Source: Paracoccus marinus
GTDB lineage: Bacteria > Pseudomonadota > Alphaproteobacteria > Rhodobacterales > Rhodobacteraceae
Direction: 5' to 3'
Assembly (NCBI RefSeq): GCF_007018965.1
Contig: NZ_VJYZ01000010.1
Span: 248,001 to 312,000 of the forward strand
DNA length: 64,000 nucleotides
The notes beneath the pieces are model-generated. The model was not told the DNA's origin. It saw only the letters and a program-made list of their open reading frames with translations, and made no database searches. Of this stretch, positions 1 to 8,268 are shown piece after piece (positions within the stretch are counted from its first letter, which is position 1; every line of letters begins with the position of its first letter). A program made the position numbers and the translations under genes.

Positions 1-2
1 GC

Positions 3-416
3 GACATTTCCATGGCGAACCTGAAATGGACGCTGGAGGAGTTCTGCCGCGCCTTCTTCGAGGTCCCGGCGGTCGAACTGCGCTTTCGCGCCTCGCATTT
101 CCCCTTCACCGAGCCGTCGGCCGAGGTCGATATCCGCTGCGACTGGTCGGGCGGGCAGCTGAAGATCGGCGAGGGGGAGTCGTGGCTGGAGATTTTGGGA
201 TCGGGGATGGTGCATCCGAAGGTGCTTTCGGCGGCGGGGGTGGACCCGGCGGAGTGGCAGGGGTTCGCGTTCGGGATGGGGATCGACCGGATCGCGATGC
301 TGAAATACGGGATCCCGGATCTGCGGGCGTTCTTTGAGAGCGATTTGCGATGGTTGCGGCACTATGGGTTTGCGGCGGGGGATGTGCCGAGTGTAGCAGG
401 CGGATTGAGCCGCTAG
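3..416 (+). CDS. pheS: Phenylalanyl-tRNA synthetase alpha subunit, C-terminal part
   Basis: This is the 3' end of the gene for the alpha subunit of the class II alpha2beta2 phenylalanyl-tRNA synthetase, which charges tRNA-Phe in the cytoplasm. The reading frame is already open at base 3, so the gene begins upstream of the window and the ATG at base 12 is internal. About 137 residues are visible. They end the aminoacylation domain: the RAFFEVP and [16 protein letters not shown] stretches and the class II motif 3 ([18 protein letters not shown]) are typical of PheS. The beta-subunit gene pheT is not directly next to it, because a small unrelated gene at 462-1115 lies between them. Confidence 0.96.
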   Translation, partial: DISMANLKWTLEEFCRAFFEVPAVELRFRASHFPFTEPSAEVDIRCDWSGGQLKIGEGESWLEILGSGMVHPKVLSAAGVDPAEWQGFAFGMGIDRIAMLKYGIPDLRAFFESDLRWLRHYGFAAGDVPSVAGGLSR

Positions 417-461
417 CGAATATCTGAAGGTGGATTTCGGATTATGGGGCCTAGGGGAAGC

Positions 462-1115
462 ATGAAGAATCTCAAGATTGTTGCGCCTCTTTTGCTTGTA
501 GGCGGACTTGCTGCGGAAGCTAATGGTGCTGTGTGCGACTATCGTCCTAGCAGGCTTGTCGGTTCGGCGGTAACGACGACGGCGGGCGTTGCGGGCGCTG
601 GGTTGGCAGCTACTGGTAGTGCGGCAAACGCGGTCGGCGTCTACACACTGGTAAACGCGACTACCGGCTTGACGATGGTGGGCGGCACCTGGGCAGGTGC
701 ATCAGCGGCCGGGACTGCGGGTATCATCGCTGGAACGGGTGGAGCTATTGGCACGGCGACGGCAGTCGTTACGGCCCCCGTAACCATCGCGGTGGGCGCC
801 GTCGCTGCCGTCACCGTCGCCGCCTATGAAGGTGCCTGCTATTTCACCGACACGAGAATTACGGATTACAAGGAAGTCGACGCGATCGTACGTAACATTG
901 CCCTGACATCGCCTCCAGATCTTTATTCTTATAATGCCGGCGACAAGGAGCAGGAGGGTGCAACGATTACGGTGAGGGATCCTGACAGCGATGAAGTCAG
1001 GTATGACACTTACGACGTCGCAGACCTCTATGTTGTTAATGGCGTGTTGAAGAACCGGGATTGGGGATCAAACACGACGATCGGGATCGTTGGCCTTATC
1101 CAAGGCGCCAACTAG
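462..1115 (+). CDS. Secreted Gly/Ala-rich protein of unknown function
   Basis: I do not recognise the family. The start at 462 is preferred over the in-frame ATG at 444 because AGGGG lies four bases upstream and the protein then opens with a clean signal peptide (MKNLKIVAPLLLVGG, cleavage near EANGA). Residues ~30-125 are a long Gly/Ala/Thr/Val stretch with GxxxG and AxxxG spacing (glycine-zipper-like) that could form packed membrane helices. The last ~90 residues are acidic and polar and contain many Tyr and Asp residues. There are two Cys, one just after the signal and one at the end of the Gly-rich part. Codon use is visibly richer in A/T than the flanking pheS and pheT, which suggests transfer or insertion between the two synthetase genes. 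A pore-forming or envelope role is a guess only. Confidence 0.7.
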   Translation: MKNLKIVAPLLLVGGLAAEANGAVCDYRPSRLVGSAVTTTAGVAGAGLAATGSAANAVGVYTLVNATTGLTMVGGTWAGASAAGTAGIIAGTGGAIGTATAVVTAPVTIAVGAVAAVTVAAYEGACYFTDTRITDYKEVDAIVRNIALTSPPDLYSYNAGDKEQEGATITVRDPDSDEVRYDTYDVADLYVVNGVLKNRDWGSNTTIGIVGLIQGAN

Positions 1116-1187
1116 CAACGCACCGTCCCTCTCTGGAGTCCGGGGAAAGTCGGCTGTAAGAGGACTGCGACTAGTTGGATATGCCGC

Positions 1188-3593
1188 ATGAAACTCACCC
1201 TCTCCTGGCTCCGTGACCACCTCGACACCACGGCCTCCCTCACCGAGATCGCGGACGCGCTCACCGACCTCGGGCTCGAGGTCGAGGATATCCACGACCC
1301 CGCCGCGCGGCTCCACGCGTTCACCCTCGCGCAGGTCACCCATGCCGAACAGCACCCCGATGCCGACCGGCTCCGCGTCTGCCGCGTCATGACCGACGAG
1401 GGCGAGAAGCAGATCGTCTGCGGGGCGCCCAACGCGCGGGCCGGGATCACCGTCGTCCTCGCCAAGCCCGGCGACTACGTGCCCGGGATCGACACGACCC
1501 TCGGCGTCGGCAAGATCCGCGGCGTCGAATCCCACGGGATGATGGCGTCCGAGCGCGAGCTTGAGCTTTCCGACGAACACAACGGTATCATCGAACTGCC
1601 CTCGGGTGAGGTCGGGCAGCGGTTCACCGACTGGCTTGCCGCGAACGCGCCCGAGAAGATCGATCCGATGATCCATATCAAGATCACCCCGAACCGCCCC
1701 GACGCGCTCGGCGTGCGCGGCATCGCGCGCGATCTTGCGGCGCGGGGTCTGGGGACGCTGAAGCCGCTGGAGATCGCGCCGGTCGAGGGCGGCTTCGACA
1801 GCCCCATCGGCGTGACCATCGCCCCGGACGCCGCCGAACGCGCGCCGCATTTCACCGGCCGGCTGATCCGCGGCGTGACGAACGGCCCCAGCCCCGACTG
1901 GCTGCAGAGCCGATTGCGGGCGATCGGGCTGCGGCCGATCTCCACCCTGGTGGACATCACCAACCTGTTCACATTCGACCTGAACCGCCCGCTGCACGTC
2001 TTCGACGCCGCCCGGGTCCACGGCGACTTGACCGTGCGCGGGGCGGCGGCGGGTGAAAGCCTGCTCGCGCTCGACGGCAAGACCTACGACCTGCGCGCGG
2101 GCGACCTTGTGATCGCCGATGCGAACGGCCCCGAAAGCCTCGCCGGGATCATGGGCGGCGAGGCGTCGGGCGTGACCGGGGCGACGACGGACGTGTTCCT
2201 GGAAAGCGCCTACTGGCAGCCGATCGGGATCGCGGCGACGGGCCGCGCGCTGAAAATCAACTCGGACGCGCGCTACCGCTTTGAACGGGGCGTGGACCCG
2301 GCGTTCACGCGCGACGGGCTGGAACGGGCGACGCGCATGATCCTCGATCTTTGCGGGGGCGAGGCGAGCCGGGTGGTCGAGGCGGGGGCGGCGCCCGACA
2401 CCTCGCGCGCCTATCGGCTGGACCCCGCGCGCACGCAAAGCCTCGTGGGCATGGACATCCCCGAGGCGCAGCAGCGCGCGACGCTTGAGGCGCTGGGGTT
2501 CGTCATGGACGGCGACATGGCCCAGGTGCCGTCTTGGCGCCCCGACGTGCAGGGCGAGGCCGACCTGATCGAGGAAATCGCCCGCATCGCCAGCCTGTCG
2601 CGGCTGCAGGGCAAGCCGCTGCCGCGTCCGCGCGCGGGCGTGCCGCTGCCGGTGCTGACGCCGTTGCAGCGCCGCGAGGGGGCGGCGCGGCGGATGGCGG
2701 CGGCCTTGGGTTACAACGAATGCGTCACCTACAGCTTCATCGACGAAGCCTCGGCGGCGCTGTTCGGCGGCGGCTCGGACGCGGTTCGGATCGAGAACCC
2801 GATCTCGTCGGAAATGTCGCATCTGCGCCCCGACCTGCTGCCGGGCCTGCTGGCGGCGGCGGCGCGGAACCAGGCGCGCGGCTTTGCCGATCTGGCGCTG
2901 TTCGAGCTGGGGCCGGTGTTTTCGGGCGGCGAGCCGGGCGAGCAGACGGTGCAGCTGACCGGCCTTCTGGTCGGGGCGAGCGCGCCCCGCGACGCCTTCG
3001 GGTCGCGCCGCCCGGTCGATGTCTATGACGCCAAGGCCGATGCCGAGGCGATCCTGTCCACCATCGGCGCGCCCGCCCGCGCGCAGGTGGATCGCAAGCT
3101 CGACGGCTGGTGGCATCCGGGGCGCGCGGGCAACATCGCGCTGGGGCCGAACCGCCTTGCCACCTTCGGCGAGGTGCATCCGCGCGTCCTGAAGGCGATG
3201 GAAGTGAAGGGGCCGGCGGTCGCGTTCACGGTCCACGTCGCCAATGTGCCGCTGCCCAAGGTCAAGACGCCGACGCGCCCCGCGCTCAACCTCAGCGACC
3301 TGCAGGCGGTCGAACGCGACTTCGCCTTCGTCGTCGATGCGGGGGTCGAGGCGCTGACCATCGTCAACGCGGCGCAGGGCGCGGACAAGGCGCTGATCGA
3401 AAGCGTGCGCGTGTTCGACCAGTTCGCGGGCGACAAGGCCGAGGCGCAGATGGGCGCGGGCAAGAAGTCCGTCGCGATCACCGCGCGGCTGCAGCCCCGC
3501 GACAAGACGCTGACCGACAAGGACATCGAGGCGGTCGCGGCGAAGATCGTGGACAAGGTCGCCAAGGCGACCGGCGGCACGCTGCGAAGCTGA
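1188..3593 (+). CDS. pheT: Phenylalanyl-tRNA synthetase beta subunit
   Basis: This is the beta subunit of phenylalanyl-tRNA synthetase, which binds tRNA-Phe, edits mis-charged tyrosine and completes the alpha2beta2 enzyme. At 801 residues it has the full family length. It opens with MKLTLSWLRDHLDTTASLTE (B1), followed by an EMAP/OB-type tRNA-binding domain at about residues 40-150 (HPDADRLRVCRV, GAPNARAGITVVLAKPG). The B3/B4 editing domain follows (~205-380, with STLVDITNLFTFDLNRPLH), then B5 (~405-475), the core catalytic-like fold and a C-terminal FDX-ACB anticodon-binding domain (~707-800). The gene is normally cotranscribed with pheS, but here ORF 462-1115 intervenes. A strong terminator follows the stop. 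Confidence 0.97.
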   Translation: MKLTLSWLRDHLDTTASLTEIADALTDLGLEVEDIHDPAARLHAFTLAQVTHAEQHPDADRLRVCRVMTDEGEKQIVCGAPNARAGITVVLAKPGDYVPGIDTTLGVGKIRGVESHGMMASERELELSDEHNGIIELPSGEVGQRFTDWLAANAPEKIDPMIHIKITPNRPDALGVRGIARDLAARGLGTLKPLEIAPVEGGFDSPIGVTIAPDAAERAPHFTGRLIRGVTNGPSPDWLQSRLRAIGLRPISTLVDITNLFTFDLNRPLHVFDAARVHGDLTVRGAAAGESLLALDGKTYDLRAGDLVIADANGPESLAGIMGGEASGVTGATTDVFLESAYWQPIGIAATGRALKINSDARYRFERGVDPAFTRDGLERATRMILDLCGGEASRVVEAGAAPDTSRAYRLDPARTQSLVGMDIPEAQQRATLEALGFVMDGDMAQVPSWRPDVQGEADLIEEIARIASLSRLQGKPLPRPRAGVPLPVLTPLQRREGAARRMAAALGYNECVTYSFIDEASAALFGGGSDAVRIENPISSEMSHLRPDLLPGLLAAAARNQARGFADLALFELGPVFSGGEPGEQTVQLTGLLVGASAPRDAFGSRRPVDVYDAKADAEAILSTIGAPARAQVDRKLDGWWHPGRAGNIALGPNRLATFGEVHPRVLKAMEVKGPAVAFTVHVANVPLPKVKTPTRPALNLSDLQAVERDFAFVVDAGVEALTIVNAAQGADKALIESVRVFDQFAGDKAEAQMGAGKKSVAITARLQPRDKTLTDKDIEAVAAKIVDKVAKATGGTLRS

Positions 3594-3597
3594 GAGG

Positions 3598-3627
3598 AAA
3601 GGGGCGTCGGTCCCCCGACGCCCCTTT
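3598..3627 (+). terminator. Rho-independent terminator after pheT
   Basis: A perfect 10-bp GC-rich stem (3601-3610 with 3615-3624) closes a 4-base loop. AAA before it pairs with TTT after it. It starts five bases after the pheT stop. The element is nearly symmetric and could also stop transcription of the convergent glutathione transferase gene whose stop lies at 3631. Confidence 0.85.
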
Positions 3628-3630
3628 CTG

Positions 3631-4335
3631 TCACTGCCGCGGCGGGATGTTCAGGCCCCGTTCGACCGCCGGCCGGGCCGCGAAACGGTCCACCCACGGG
3701 CCGATATTCGCGAAGTCGTCCAGGCCGACCAGCTCCGCGGCCTCGTAGCCCGTGCGCAGGTTGCGGACCCACGGCGCGATCGCGATGTCGGCGATGGAAT
3801 AGTCGCCGGTGATCCACTCGCGCCCGTCGAGCTGCCGGTCGATGACGCCCAGCAGCCGCTTCGCCTCGTTGACGTAGCGGTTGAGCGGGCGCTTGTCCTC
3901 GATCTCGCGGCCCTTGTAGCGGTGGAAGAAGCCGATCTGCCCGAACATCGGCCCCACACCGCCCATCTGGAACATGAGCCATTGCAGGGTGTGATAGCGC
4001 GCCGCCCCCTCGCGCGGCAGGAAAAGCCCGGTCTTGTCGGCGAGATAGACGAGGATCGCGCCGGATTCCCACAGCCCCATCGGCTCGCCGCCCGGGCCGT
4101 TCGGGTCGATCAGCGCCGGGATCTTGTTGTTGGGGTTGAGCGACAGGTACTCGGGCGTCATCTGGTCTTCGGGATCGCCGATGCTGATGCGGTGAACCTC
4201 GTAGTCCAGCGCGCATTCTTCGAGCATGATCGACGCCTTGACCCCGTTGGGCGTCGGCAGCGAATACAGCTGGATCGCGTCGGGGCGCTGCGCGGGCCAG
4301 CGATCCGTGATCGGAAATCCACTCAGGTCAGCCAT
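3631..4335 (-). CDS. Glutathione S-transferase family protein (YghU/YfcG-like)
   Basis: This is a 234-residue cytosolic GST-fold protein. The N-terminal thioredoxin-like domain (~18-105) contains YSLPTPNGVKASIMLEE, the cis-Pro segment NPNNKIPALID and the WESGAILVYLADKTG glutathione-binding segment. The C-terminal helical domain carries the WITGDYSIADIAIAPWV motif typical of the nu-class/YfcG-YghU disulfide reductases (Asn/Thr rather than catalytic Tyr or Ser). It probably uses glutathione or GSSG as bound thiol for disulfide-bond reduction; the substrate is unknown. The start at 4335 has GGAGG seven bases upstream. It is convergent with pheT and divergent from mscL. Confidence 0.9.
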   Translation of the reverse strand: MADLSGFPITDRWPAQRPDAIQLYSLPTPNGVKASIMLEECALDYEVHRISIGDPEDQMTPEYLSLNPNNKIPALIDPNGPGGEPMGLWESGAILVYLADKTGLFLPREGAARYHTLQWLMFQMGGVGPMFGQIGFFHRYKGREIEDKRPLNRYVNEAKRLLGVIDRQLDGREWITGDYSIADIAIAPWVRNLRTGYEAAELVGLDDFANIGPWVDRFAARPAVERGLNIPPRQ

Positions 4336-4435
4336 TCTCGGGCCTCCGTTAGTTCAATAATTGTTTACCGGTTTCCGCCATGCTAGCGGCAAGGTGCAGG
4401 ACCTTGTCTGCGGCAAACGACGAAAGGGATCCGTC

Positions 4436-4915
4436 ATGATCAAGGAGTTTCGCGATTTCATCGCAAAGGGCAATGTCATGGACATGGCCGTCGGCATCAT
4501 CATCGGTGCGGCGTTCACGGCCATCGTGACTGCGCTCGTCGCCGACCTGATCGAGCCCATACTGGGCCTGATCACCGGCAACACCGACTTTTCGAACTAC
4601 TTCTACCCGCTCGACGGCAACGACTATCCGACGCTCCAGGCTGCGCGCGACGCGGGCGTCGGCGTGTTCGCCTATGGCAGCTTCATCACCGCGGTGATCA
4701 ATTTCCTGATCATCGCCTTCGTGGTGTTCCTGCTGGTCAAGGGCGTGAACGGCATCAAGGAACGCGCGCTGCGCAAGCAGGAAGCCGACGCATCCGCCGC
4801 CGGCCCCTCGCAAGAGGCGCTGCTGGCCGAGATCCGCGACCTGCTGGCCGCCCGCACCGACGTGGGCCGGACCTCGGGGCCGGCCGGTTCCTACGATCCA
4901 GCGCCGCTGCGCTGA
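4436..4915 (+). CDS. mscL: Large-conductance mechanosensitive channel MscL
   Basis: This is the inner-membrane homopentameric channel that opens under membrane tension and releases osmolytes on hypo-osmotic shock. The start at 4436 is chosen because it gives the canonical amphipathic N-terminus [20 protein letters not shown] and has AAAGGGA upstream; the longer frame from 4361 adds an atypical leader. TM1 spans ~15-45 with the hydrophobic gate region ([15 protein letters not shown]). A periplasmic loop (~46-85) follows, then TM2 ~86-108 and a charged cytoplasmic helix ending in a low-complexity tail. It is 159 residues long, slightly longer than E. coli MscL. It is a single-gene unit with a terminator 16 bases after the stop. 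Confidence 0.95.
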   Translation: MIKEFRDFIAKGNVMDMAVGIIIGAAFTAIVTALVADLIEPILGLITGNTDFSNYFYPLDGNDYPTLQAARDAGVGVFAYGSFITAVINFLIIAFVVFLLVKGVNGIKERALRKQEADASAAGPSQEALLAEIRDLLAARTDVGRTSGPAGSYDPAPLR

Positions 4916-4930
4916 TCTGACGAAGCAAGG

Positions 4931-4957
4931 GCGGGCCGGGAACGACCCCCGGCCCGC
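4931..4957. terminator. Bidirectional terminator between mscL and ald
   Basis: A 10-bp perfect GC stem (4931-4940 with 4948-4957) has a 7-base loop, and TTCCT follows on the plus strand. It lies between the convergent stops of mscL (4915) and ald (4986) and probably serves both. Confidence 0.75.
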
Positions 4958-4985
4958 CTTCCTCGCGCGCGGTCGGCGTCGGGGC

Positions 4986-6104
4986 TTACAGGCCCAGCAG
5001 CGCCTCGGGCGTGCGGGCGTCCAGACCCAGCGCCTCGCCCACCGGGGGCGATGTCAGGATGCCTTCGTGAACCGCCAGGCCCGCGCGCAGATGCGGGTTC
5101 GCGGTCACGGCGTCGCGCCAGCCACGGTCCGCCAGCGCGACCACGAACGGCAGGGTCGCGTTCCCCAGCGCCTGGGTCGAGGTGCGGGCGACCGCGCCCG
5201 GCATGTTGGCCACGCAGTAGTGCAGGACATCGTCCACCGTATAGACCGGGTCCTCGTGCGTGGTCGCGTGCGAGGTTTCGAAACAGCCGCCCTGATCGAT
5301 CGCCACGTCCACCAGAACCGATCCCGGCAGCATGTCCGACAACTGCGCGCGGCTGACGAGCTTGGGCGCCGCGGCGCCGGGGATCAGCACCGCCCCGATC
5401 ACCATGTCGGCGGTGGGCAGCAGTTCGGCGATCGCACCCGCGTTGGAATAGCGGGTCTTGAGCCGCCCCATGTAGATGTCGTCGAGATAGGCGAGCCGGG
5501 CGAGCGAGCGGTCCAGCACCGTCACGTCCGCGCCCATCCCCACGGCGACCCGTGCCGCCGATGCGCCGACCACGCCGCCGCCGATCACCACCACCCGCGC
5601 GGGCTGCACGCCCGGCACCCCGCCCAACAGGACGCCGCGCCCGCCATTCGCCTTTTGCAGCGCCCACGCCCCCATCTGCGGCGCAAGGCGGCCCGCGACC
5701 TCGGACATCGGCGCCAGCAGCGGCAGCCCGCCGCGCGGATCGGTCACCGTCTCATAGGCGATGGCGGTCGCGCCCGACGCCAGAAGGTCGCGGGTCTGGT
5801 CGGGATCGGGCGCGAGGTGCAGGTAGGTGAACAGAAGCTGGCCCTGCCGCAGCATCGCGCGTTCGCCCGGCTGCGGCTCCTTGACCTTCACGATCATGTC
5901 GGCCGCCGCGAATACGGCCTGCGCGTCCGGCGCGACCTCGGCGCCCGCGGCGACATAGTCCTGGTCCGTGAACCCCGCGCCCGTCCCGGCCTCGGCCTGG
6001 ATCGTGACGCGGTGGCCGCGCTCGACCAGCTCGCGCGCGGCGTCGGGCGTCAGGCCGACGCGGAACTCCTGCGGCTTGATCTCTTTCGGGCAACCGACAT
6101 GCAT
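4986..6104 (-). CDS. ald: Alanine dehydrogenase
   Basis: This NAD-dependent enzyme oxidatively deaminates L-alanine to pyruvate and ammonia, or runs in reverse, in the cytoplasm. At 372 residues it matches the family. It starts with [20 protein letters not shown], which contains the substrate-binding Lys/Arg region. The NAD-binding Rossmann motif is [28 protein letters not shown] (GxGxxG), and the [23 protein letters not shown] signature lies in the C-terminal part. The start at 6104 has AGGGGGGAG seven bases upstream; a longer frame to 6164 has no such support. It is divergent from an Lrp-family regulator at 6249, the classic ald/aldR arrangement, so alanine-responsive control by that regulator is likely. 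Confidence 0.95.
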   Translation of the reverse strand: MHVGCPKEIKPQEFRVGLTPDAARELVERGHRVTIQAEAGTGAGFTDQDYVAAGAEVAPDAQAVFAAADMIVKVKEPQPGERAMLRQGQLLFTYLHLAPDPDQTRDLLASGATAIAYETVTDPRGGLPLLAPMSEVAGRLAPQMGAWALQKANGGRGVLLGGVPGVQPARVVVIGGGVVGASAARVAVGMGADVTVLDRSLARLAYLDDIYMGRLKTRYSNAGAIAELLPTADMVIGAVLIPGAAAPKLVSRAQLSDMLPGSVLVDVAIDQGGCFETSHATTHEDPVYTVDDVLHYCVANMPGAVARTSTQALGNATLPFVVALADRGWRDAVTANPHLRAGLAVHEGILTSPPVGEALGLDARTPEALLGL

Positions 6105-6145
6105 GTGCAAACTCCCCCCTGCAAAAGCATCCGTGGCGCCGATCC

Positions 6146-6155
6146 TGTCATGACA
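6146..6155. promoter_or_regulatory. Palindrome in the ald-lrp intergenic region
   Basis: A perfect 10-bp palindrome, TGTCATGACA, lies in the 144-base gap between the divergent ald and Lrp-family genes. It is a candidate operator half or core for the adjacent regulator. The role is inferred only from symmetry and position. Confidence 0.35.
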
Positions 6156-6248
6156 CGGGTGCAACTTTCTGCTTATCTGCCGCGCAGTGCCGCGCGTCCG
6201 CGGCAGGTTCTTCTATCAACCCGCGCTTTCGTCGAAGGAAACGCCAAC

Positions 6249-6710
6249 TTGATCGCGATCGACGAAACCGACCGCCGGATCCTTACCACGCTGCAGAAAG
6301 AGGGCCGGATCTCGAACGCAGATCTGGCCGAGCGGGTGAACCTGTCGGCCAGCGCCTGCCACAGGCGGGTGCAGCGGCTGGAACAGGCGGGCGTGATCGC
6401 GGGCTATGTCGCGCTCTTGGACCAGCGCAGCCTTGACCGCAACACCACCGTGTTCGTGGAAATCACCCTGTCGGGGCAGGGCGACGCGGTGCTGGACGCG
6501 TTTGAAAAGGCAGTCCGGGCGATCCCCGACGTGCTGGAATGCCACCTGATGGCGGGCACGGCGGACTACTTGGTGAAGGTGCTGGCCGCCGACACCGACG
6601 ACTTCGCCCGCATCCACCGCCAGCACCTCGCCCGGCTGCCCGGCGTGGCGCAGATGCAGTCGTCATTCTCGCTGCGAACGGTGGTGCAGACGACGGCACT
6701 GCCGGTGTGA
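6249..6710 (+). CDS. Lrp/AsnC family transcriptional regulator (AldR-like)
   Basis: This is a 153-residue leucine-responsive-type regulator. Residues ~1-60 are the N-terminal helix-turn-helix (AIDETDRRILTTLQKEGRIS, LAERVNLSASACHRRVQRLE). Residues ~65-150 are the C-terminal RAM effector-binding domain (VLECHLMAGTADYLVKVLAADTDDFARIH). The best start is TTG at 6249, because it places the usual Lrp N-terminus first and has GAAGGA nine bases upstream. An in-frame ATG at 6150 would add 33 residues with no family support and would cover the ald promoter. Its divergence from ald suggests that it controls alanine dehydrogenase in response to alanine. Confidence 0.92.
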   Translation: MIAIDETDRRILTTLQKEGRISNADLAERVNLSASACHRRVQRLEQAGVIAGYVALLDQRSLDRNTTVFVEITLSGQGDAVLDAFEKAVRAIPDVLECHLMAGTADYLVKVLAADTDDFARIHRQHLARLPGVAQMQSSFSLRTVVQTTALPV

Positions 6711-6772
6711 GGCTGGGCATCCCGGCGGCGTTGCGCCACAGTAGGTCCGCATTGCCGATGAAGGAGACCGCC

Positions 6773-7147
6773 GTGCCCGCCGCAGAGATCGAAGCCGCCG
6801 TCCGCAACCTGATCCGCGCTGGATCGACATACGACCTGGACGCCCTCGACCCCTGCTACGCGCCGGAACTGGAAATCGTGATGGTGGCGCCGGATGGGCA
6901 GGCGATGGTGTTCGACCGCGCGGCCAACATGGCCTTCTTCCGCGATCGCCGGGACGGCGGCGCGCCGCCGCTCAGCCAGGACGTGCGCTTCATCCACACG
7001 GCCGCGACGGGCGACATCGGCTGCGCGGTCGTGGAACGGCGGATGGCGCTGACCGGCCCCGAGGTGCAGACGATCGTCTTTACGCTGATGCTGCGGCGTG
7101 ACGGCGGCGGCTGGACGGTCTTTCGGGAAACCGCGGTCGTCCGCTGA
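6773..7147 (+). CDS. NTF2-like (SnoaL-type) domain protein, function unknown
   Basis: This small protein of 124 residues has an NTF2-like cone fold pattern: an N-terminal helix (AAEIEAAVRNLIRAGSTYDLDAL), a CYAPELEIVMVAPDGQ strand turn, a FFRDRRDGGAPPL segment and three C-terminal beta strands ending in WTVFRETAVVR. GTG at 6773 is taken as the start since AAGGAG lies six bases upstream; the ATG at 6758 has none. Such proteins bind or isomerise small molecules or act as ketosteroid-isomerase-like enzymes. No catalytic residues can be assigned here. It lies 62 bases after the Lrp-type gene on the same strand, so it may share its transcript. Confidence 0.7.
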   Translation: MPAAEIEAAVRNLIRAGSTYDLDALDPCYAPELEIVMVAPDGQAMVFDRAANMAFFRDRRDGGAPPLSQDVRFIHTAATGDIGCAVVERRMALTGPEVQTIVFTLMLRRDGGGWTVFRETAVVR

Positions 7148-7180
7148 GCCGCGTCGATCCGCGCCCGCGCCGCGCATGAA

Positions 7181-7212
7181 GAAACCCCCGCGGCCAAGGC
7201 TGCGGGGGTTTC
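7181..7212. terminator. Bidirectional terminator between NTF2-like gene and rpsU
   Basis: An 11-bp perfect stem (GAAACCCCCGC, 7181-7191, with 7202-7212) has a 10-base loop. T-rich ends occur on both strands, so it can terminate the upstream plus-strand gene and the convergent rpsU. Confidence 0.85.
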
Positions 7213-7281
7213 CTGAACTCATGGCTCGCTCGTCTTGCAGCGCGCCGTCGCAAGACCCTTGGCGGGGCTTTCTCAAGTCCC

Positions 7282-7488
7282 TTAAAGGGCGCCTTCGCGC
7301 TGGGCCTTTTTACGGGCCAGCTTGCGGGCGCGGCGGACGGCCTCGGCCTTTTCACGGGCTTTCTTGACCGACGGCTTCTCGAAATGCTGCTTCAGCTTCA
7401 TTTCGCGGAAGACCCCTTCGCGCTGAAGTTTTTTCTTCAGGGCACGAAGCGCCTGTTCGACGTTGTTGTCGCGAACGCTCACCTGCAT
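7282..7488 (-). CDS. rpsU: 30S ribosomal protein S21
   Basis: This is ribosomal protein S21, a small basic protein of the 30S platform near the 3' end of 16S rRNA, needed for efficient initiation. It is 68 residues long and begins [20 protein letters not shown], the invariant S21 N-terminus, followed by a Lys/Arg-rich helical tail ([20 protein letters not shown]). It is a monocistronic gene with its own promoter at 7540-7568 and AGGAAGG upstream, and it is divergent from the coq9 gene. Confidence 0.97.
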   Translation of the reverse strand: MQVSVRDNNVEQALRALKKKLQREGVFREMKLKQHFEKPSVKKAREKAEAVRRARKLARKKAQREGAL

Positions 7489-7539
7489 GTGGTTGTCACC
7501 ACCTTCCTAGGTTAGAGTTGATAGATTGCAGGAAGCGGC

Positions 7540-7568
7540 CCTATAGCCCGGCCGCCCCCGATTGTCCA
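7540..7568 (-). promoter_or_regulatory. rpsU: Predicted sigma-70 promoter of rpsU
   Basis: On the minus strand, TGGACA (7568-7563, five of six matches to -35) is followed after exactly 17 bases by TATAGG (7545-7540, four of six to -10). Transcription would begin near 7533, about 45 bases before the rpsU ATG. Confidence 0.5.
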
Positions 7569-7581
7569 GTGAGGGATGACG

Positions 7582-8268
7582 ATGCCGGACCGGACCGAAA
7601 AGCTGCTGGACGCGGTGCTGCCGCATGTGCCGTTCGAGGGGATGAACGATCGCGCGCTGGTCGCGGGCGCGCGCGACCTGGGGATCGCACCCGACGTGGC
7701 GCGCGCGCTGTTCCCGCAGGGCGGGGCGGGGCTTGCCGCGGCCTATCACCGCCGCGGCGACGCGGCGCTGCGGGCGTCGCTTGGCGAACACCCCGCGACC
7801 GGCCGCTTCCGCGACCGCGTGGCCGAGGCGCTGTGGCGGCGGCTGTCGCTCGCCGATCCCGAACTGGTGCGCGCGGGCGCGGCGGTCATGGCGCTGCCCC
7901 AGAACGCGGGGCTCGGCGCGCGCCTTGTCTGGGAAACCGCCGACACGGTCTGGACGGCGCTCGGCGACACGTCGGACGACGTGAACTGGTGGACCAAGCG
8001 GGCGACTCTTTCGTCGGTCTGGGGGGCGGTGGTCCTTTACTGGCTGGGCGATCTGTCCGAGGGGCGCGCCGACACCCGCGCCTTCATCGACCGCCGGATC
8101 GACGACGTGATGCGGTTCGAGACGTTCAAGGCCAATGCCCGCCGCGTGCCGGGCGTCGCGCGGCTTGCGGGCCTCGCCACCGGCTGGATCCGCAAGCCGC
8201 GCGCGGGCGACCGCTTCGCCGCGCCGGGGGGCCGCGCGGGCCAGGGCATCGGCGAAGGGGCGAAGTGA
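7582..8268 (+). CDS. COQ9 family ubiquinone biosynthesis protein
   Basis: This is a 228-residue member of the COQ9 family, lipid-binding proteins that present poly-isoprenylated quinone intermediates to ring-modifying enzymes such as COQ7. The TetR-like helical fold shows VPFEGMNDRALVAGARDLGI near the N-terminus. The diagnostic block near the middle is WETADTVWTALGDTSDDVN, then WWTKRATLSSVWGAVVLYWL. A positively charged C-terminal segment follows. The start at 7582 is favoured over 7576 because GAGGG lies six bases upstream. The stop overlaps the start of a quinone oxidoreductase gene by one base, so the two are translationally coupled. Confidence 0.9.
   Translation: MPDRTEKLLDAVLPHVPFEGMNDRALVAGARDLGIAPDVARALFPQGGAGLAAAYHRRGDAALRASLGEHPATGRFRDRVAEALWRRLSLADPELVRAGAAVMALPQNAGLGARLVWETADTVWTALGDTSDDVNWWTKRATLSSVWGAVVLYWLGDLSEGRADTRAFIDRRIDDVMRFETFKANARRVPGVARLAGLATGWIRKPRAGDRFAAPGGRAGQGIGEGAK

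Noticed and set aside
1068..3236. A 722-codon frame antisense to pheT
   Set aside because: Another GC-driven shadow. pheT is complete and recognisable on the other strand.
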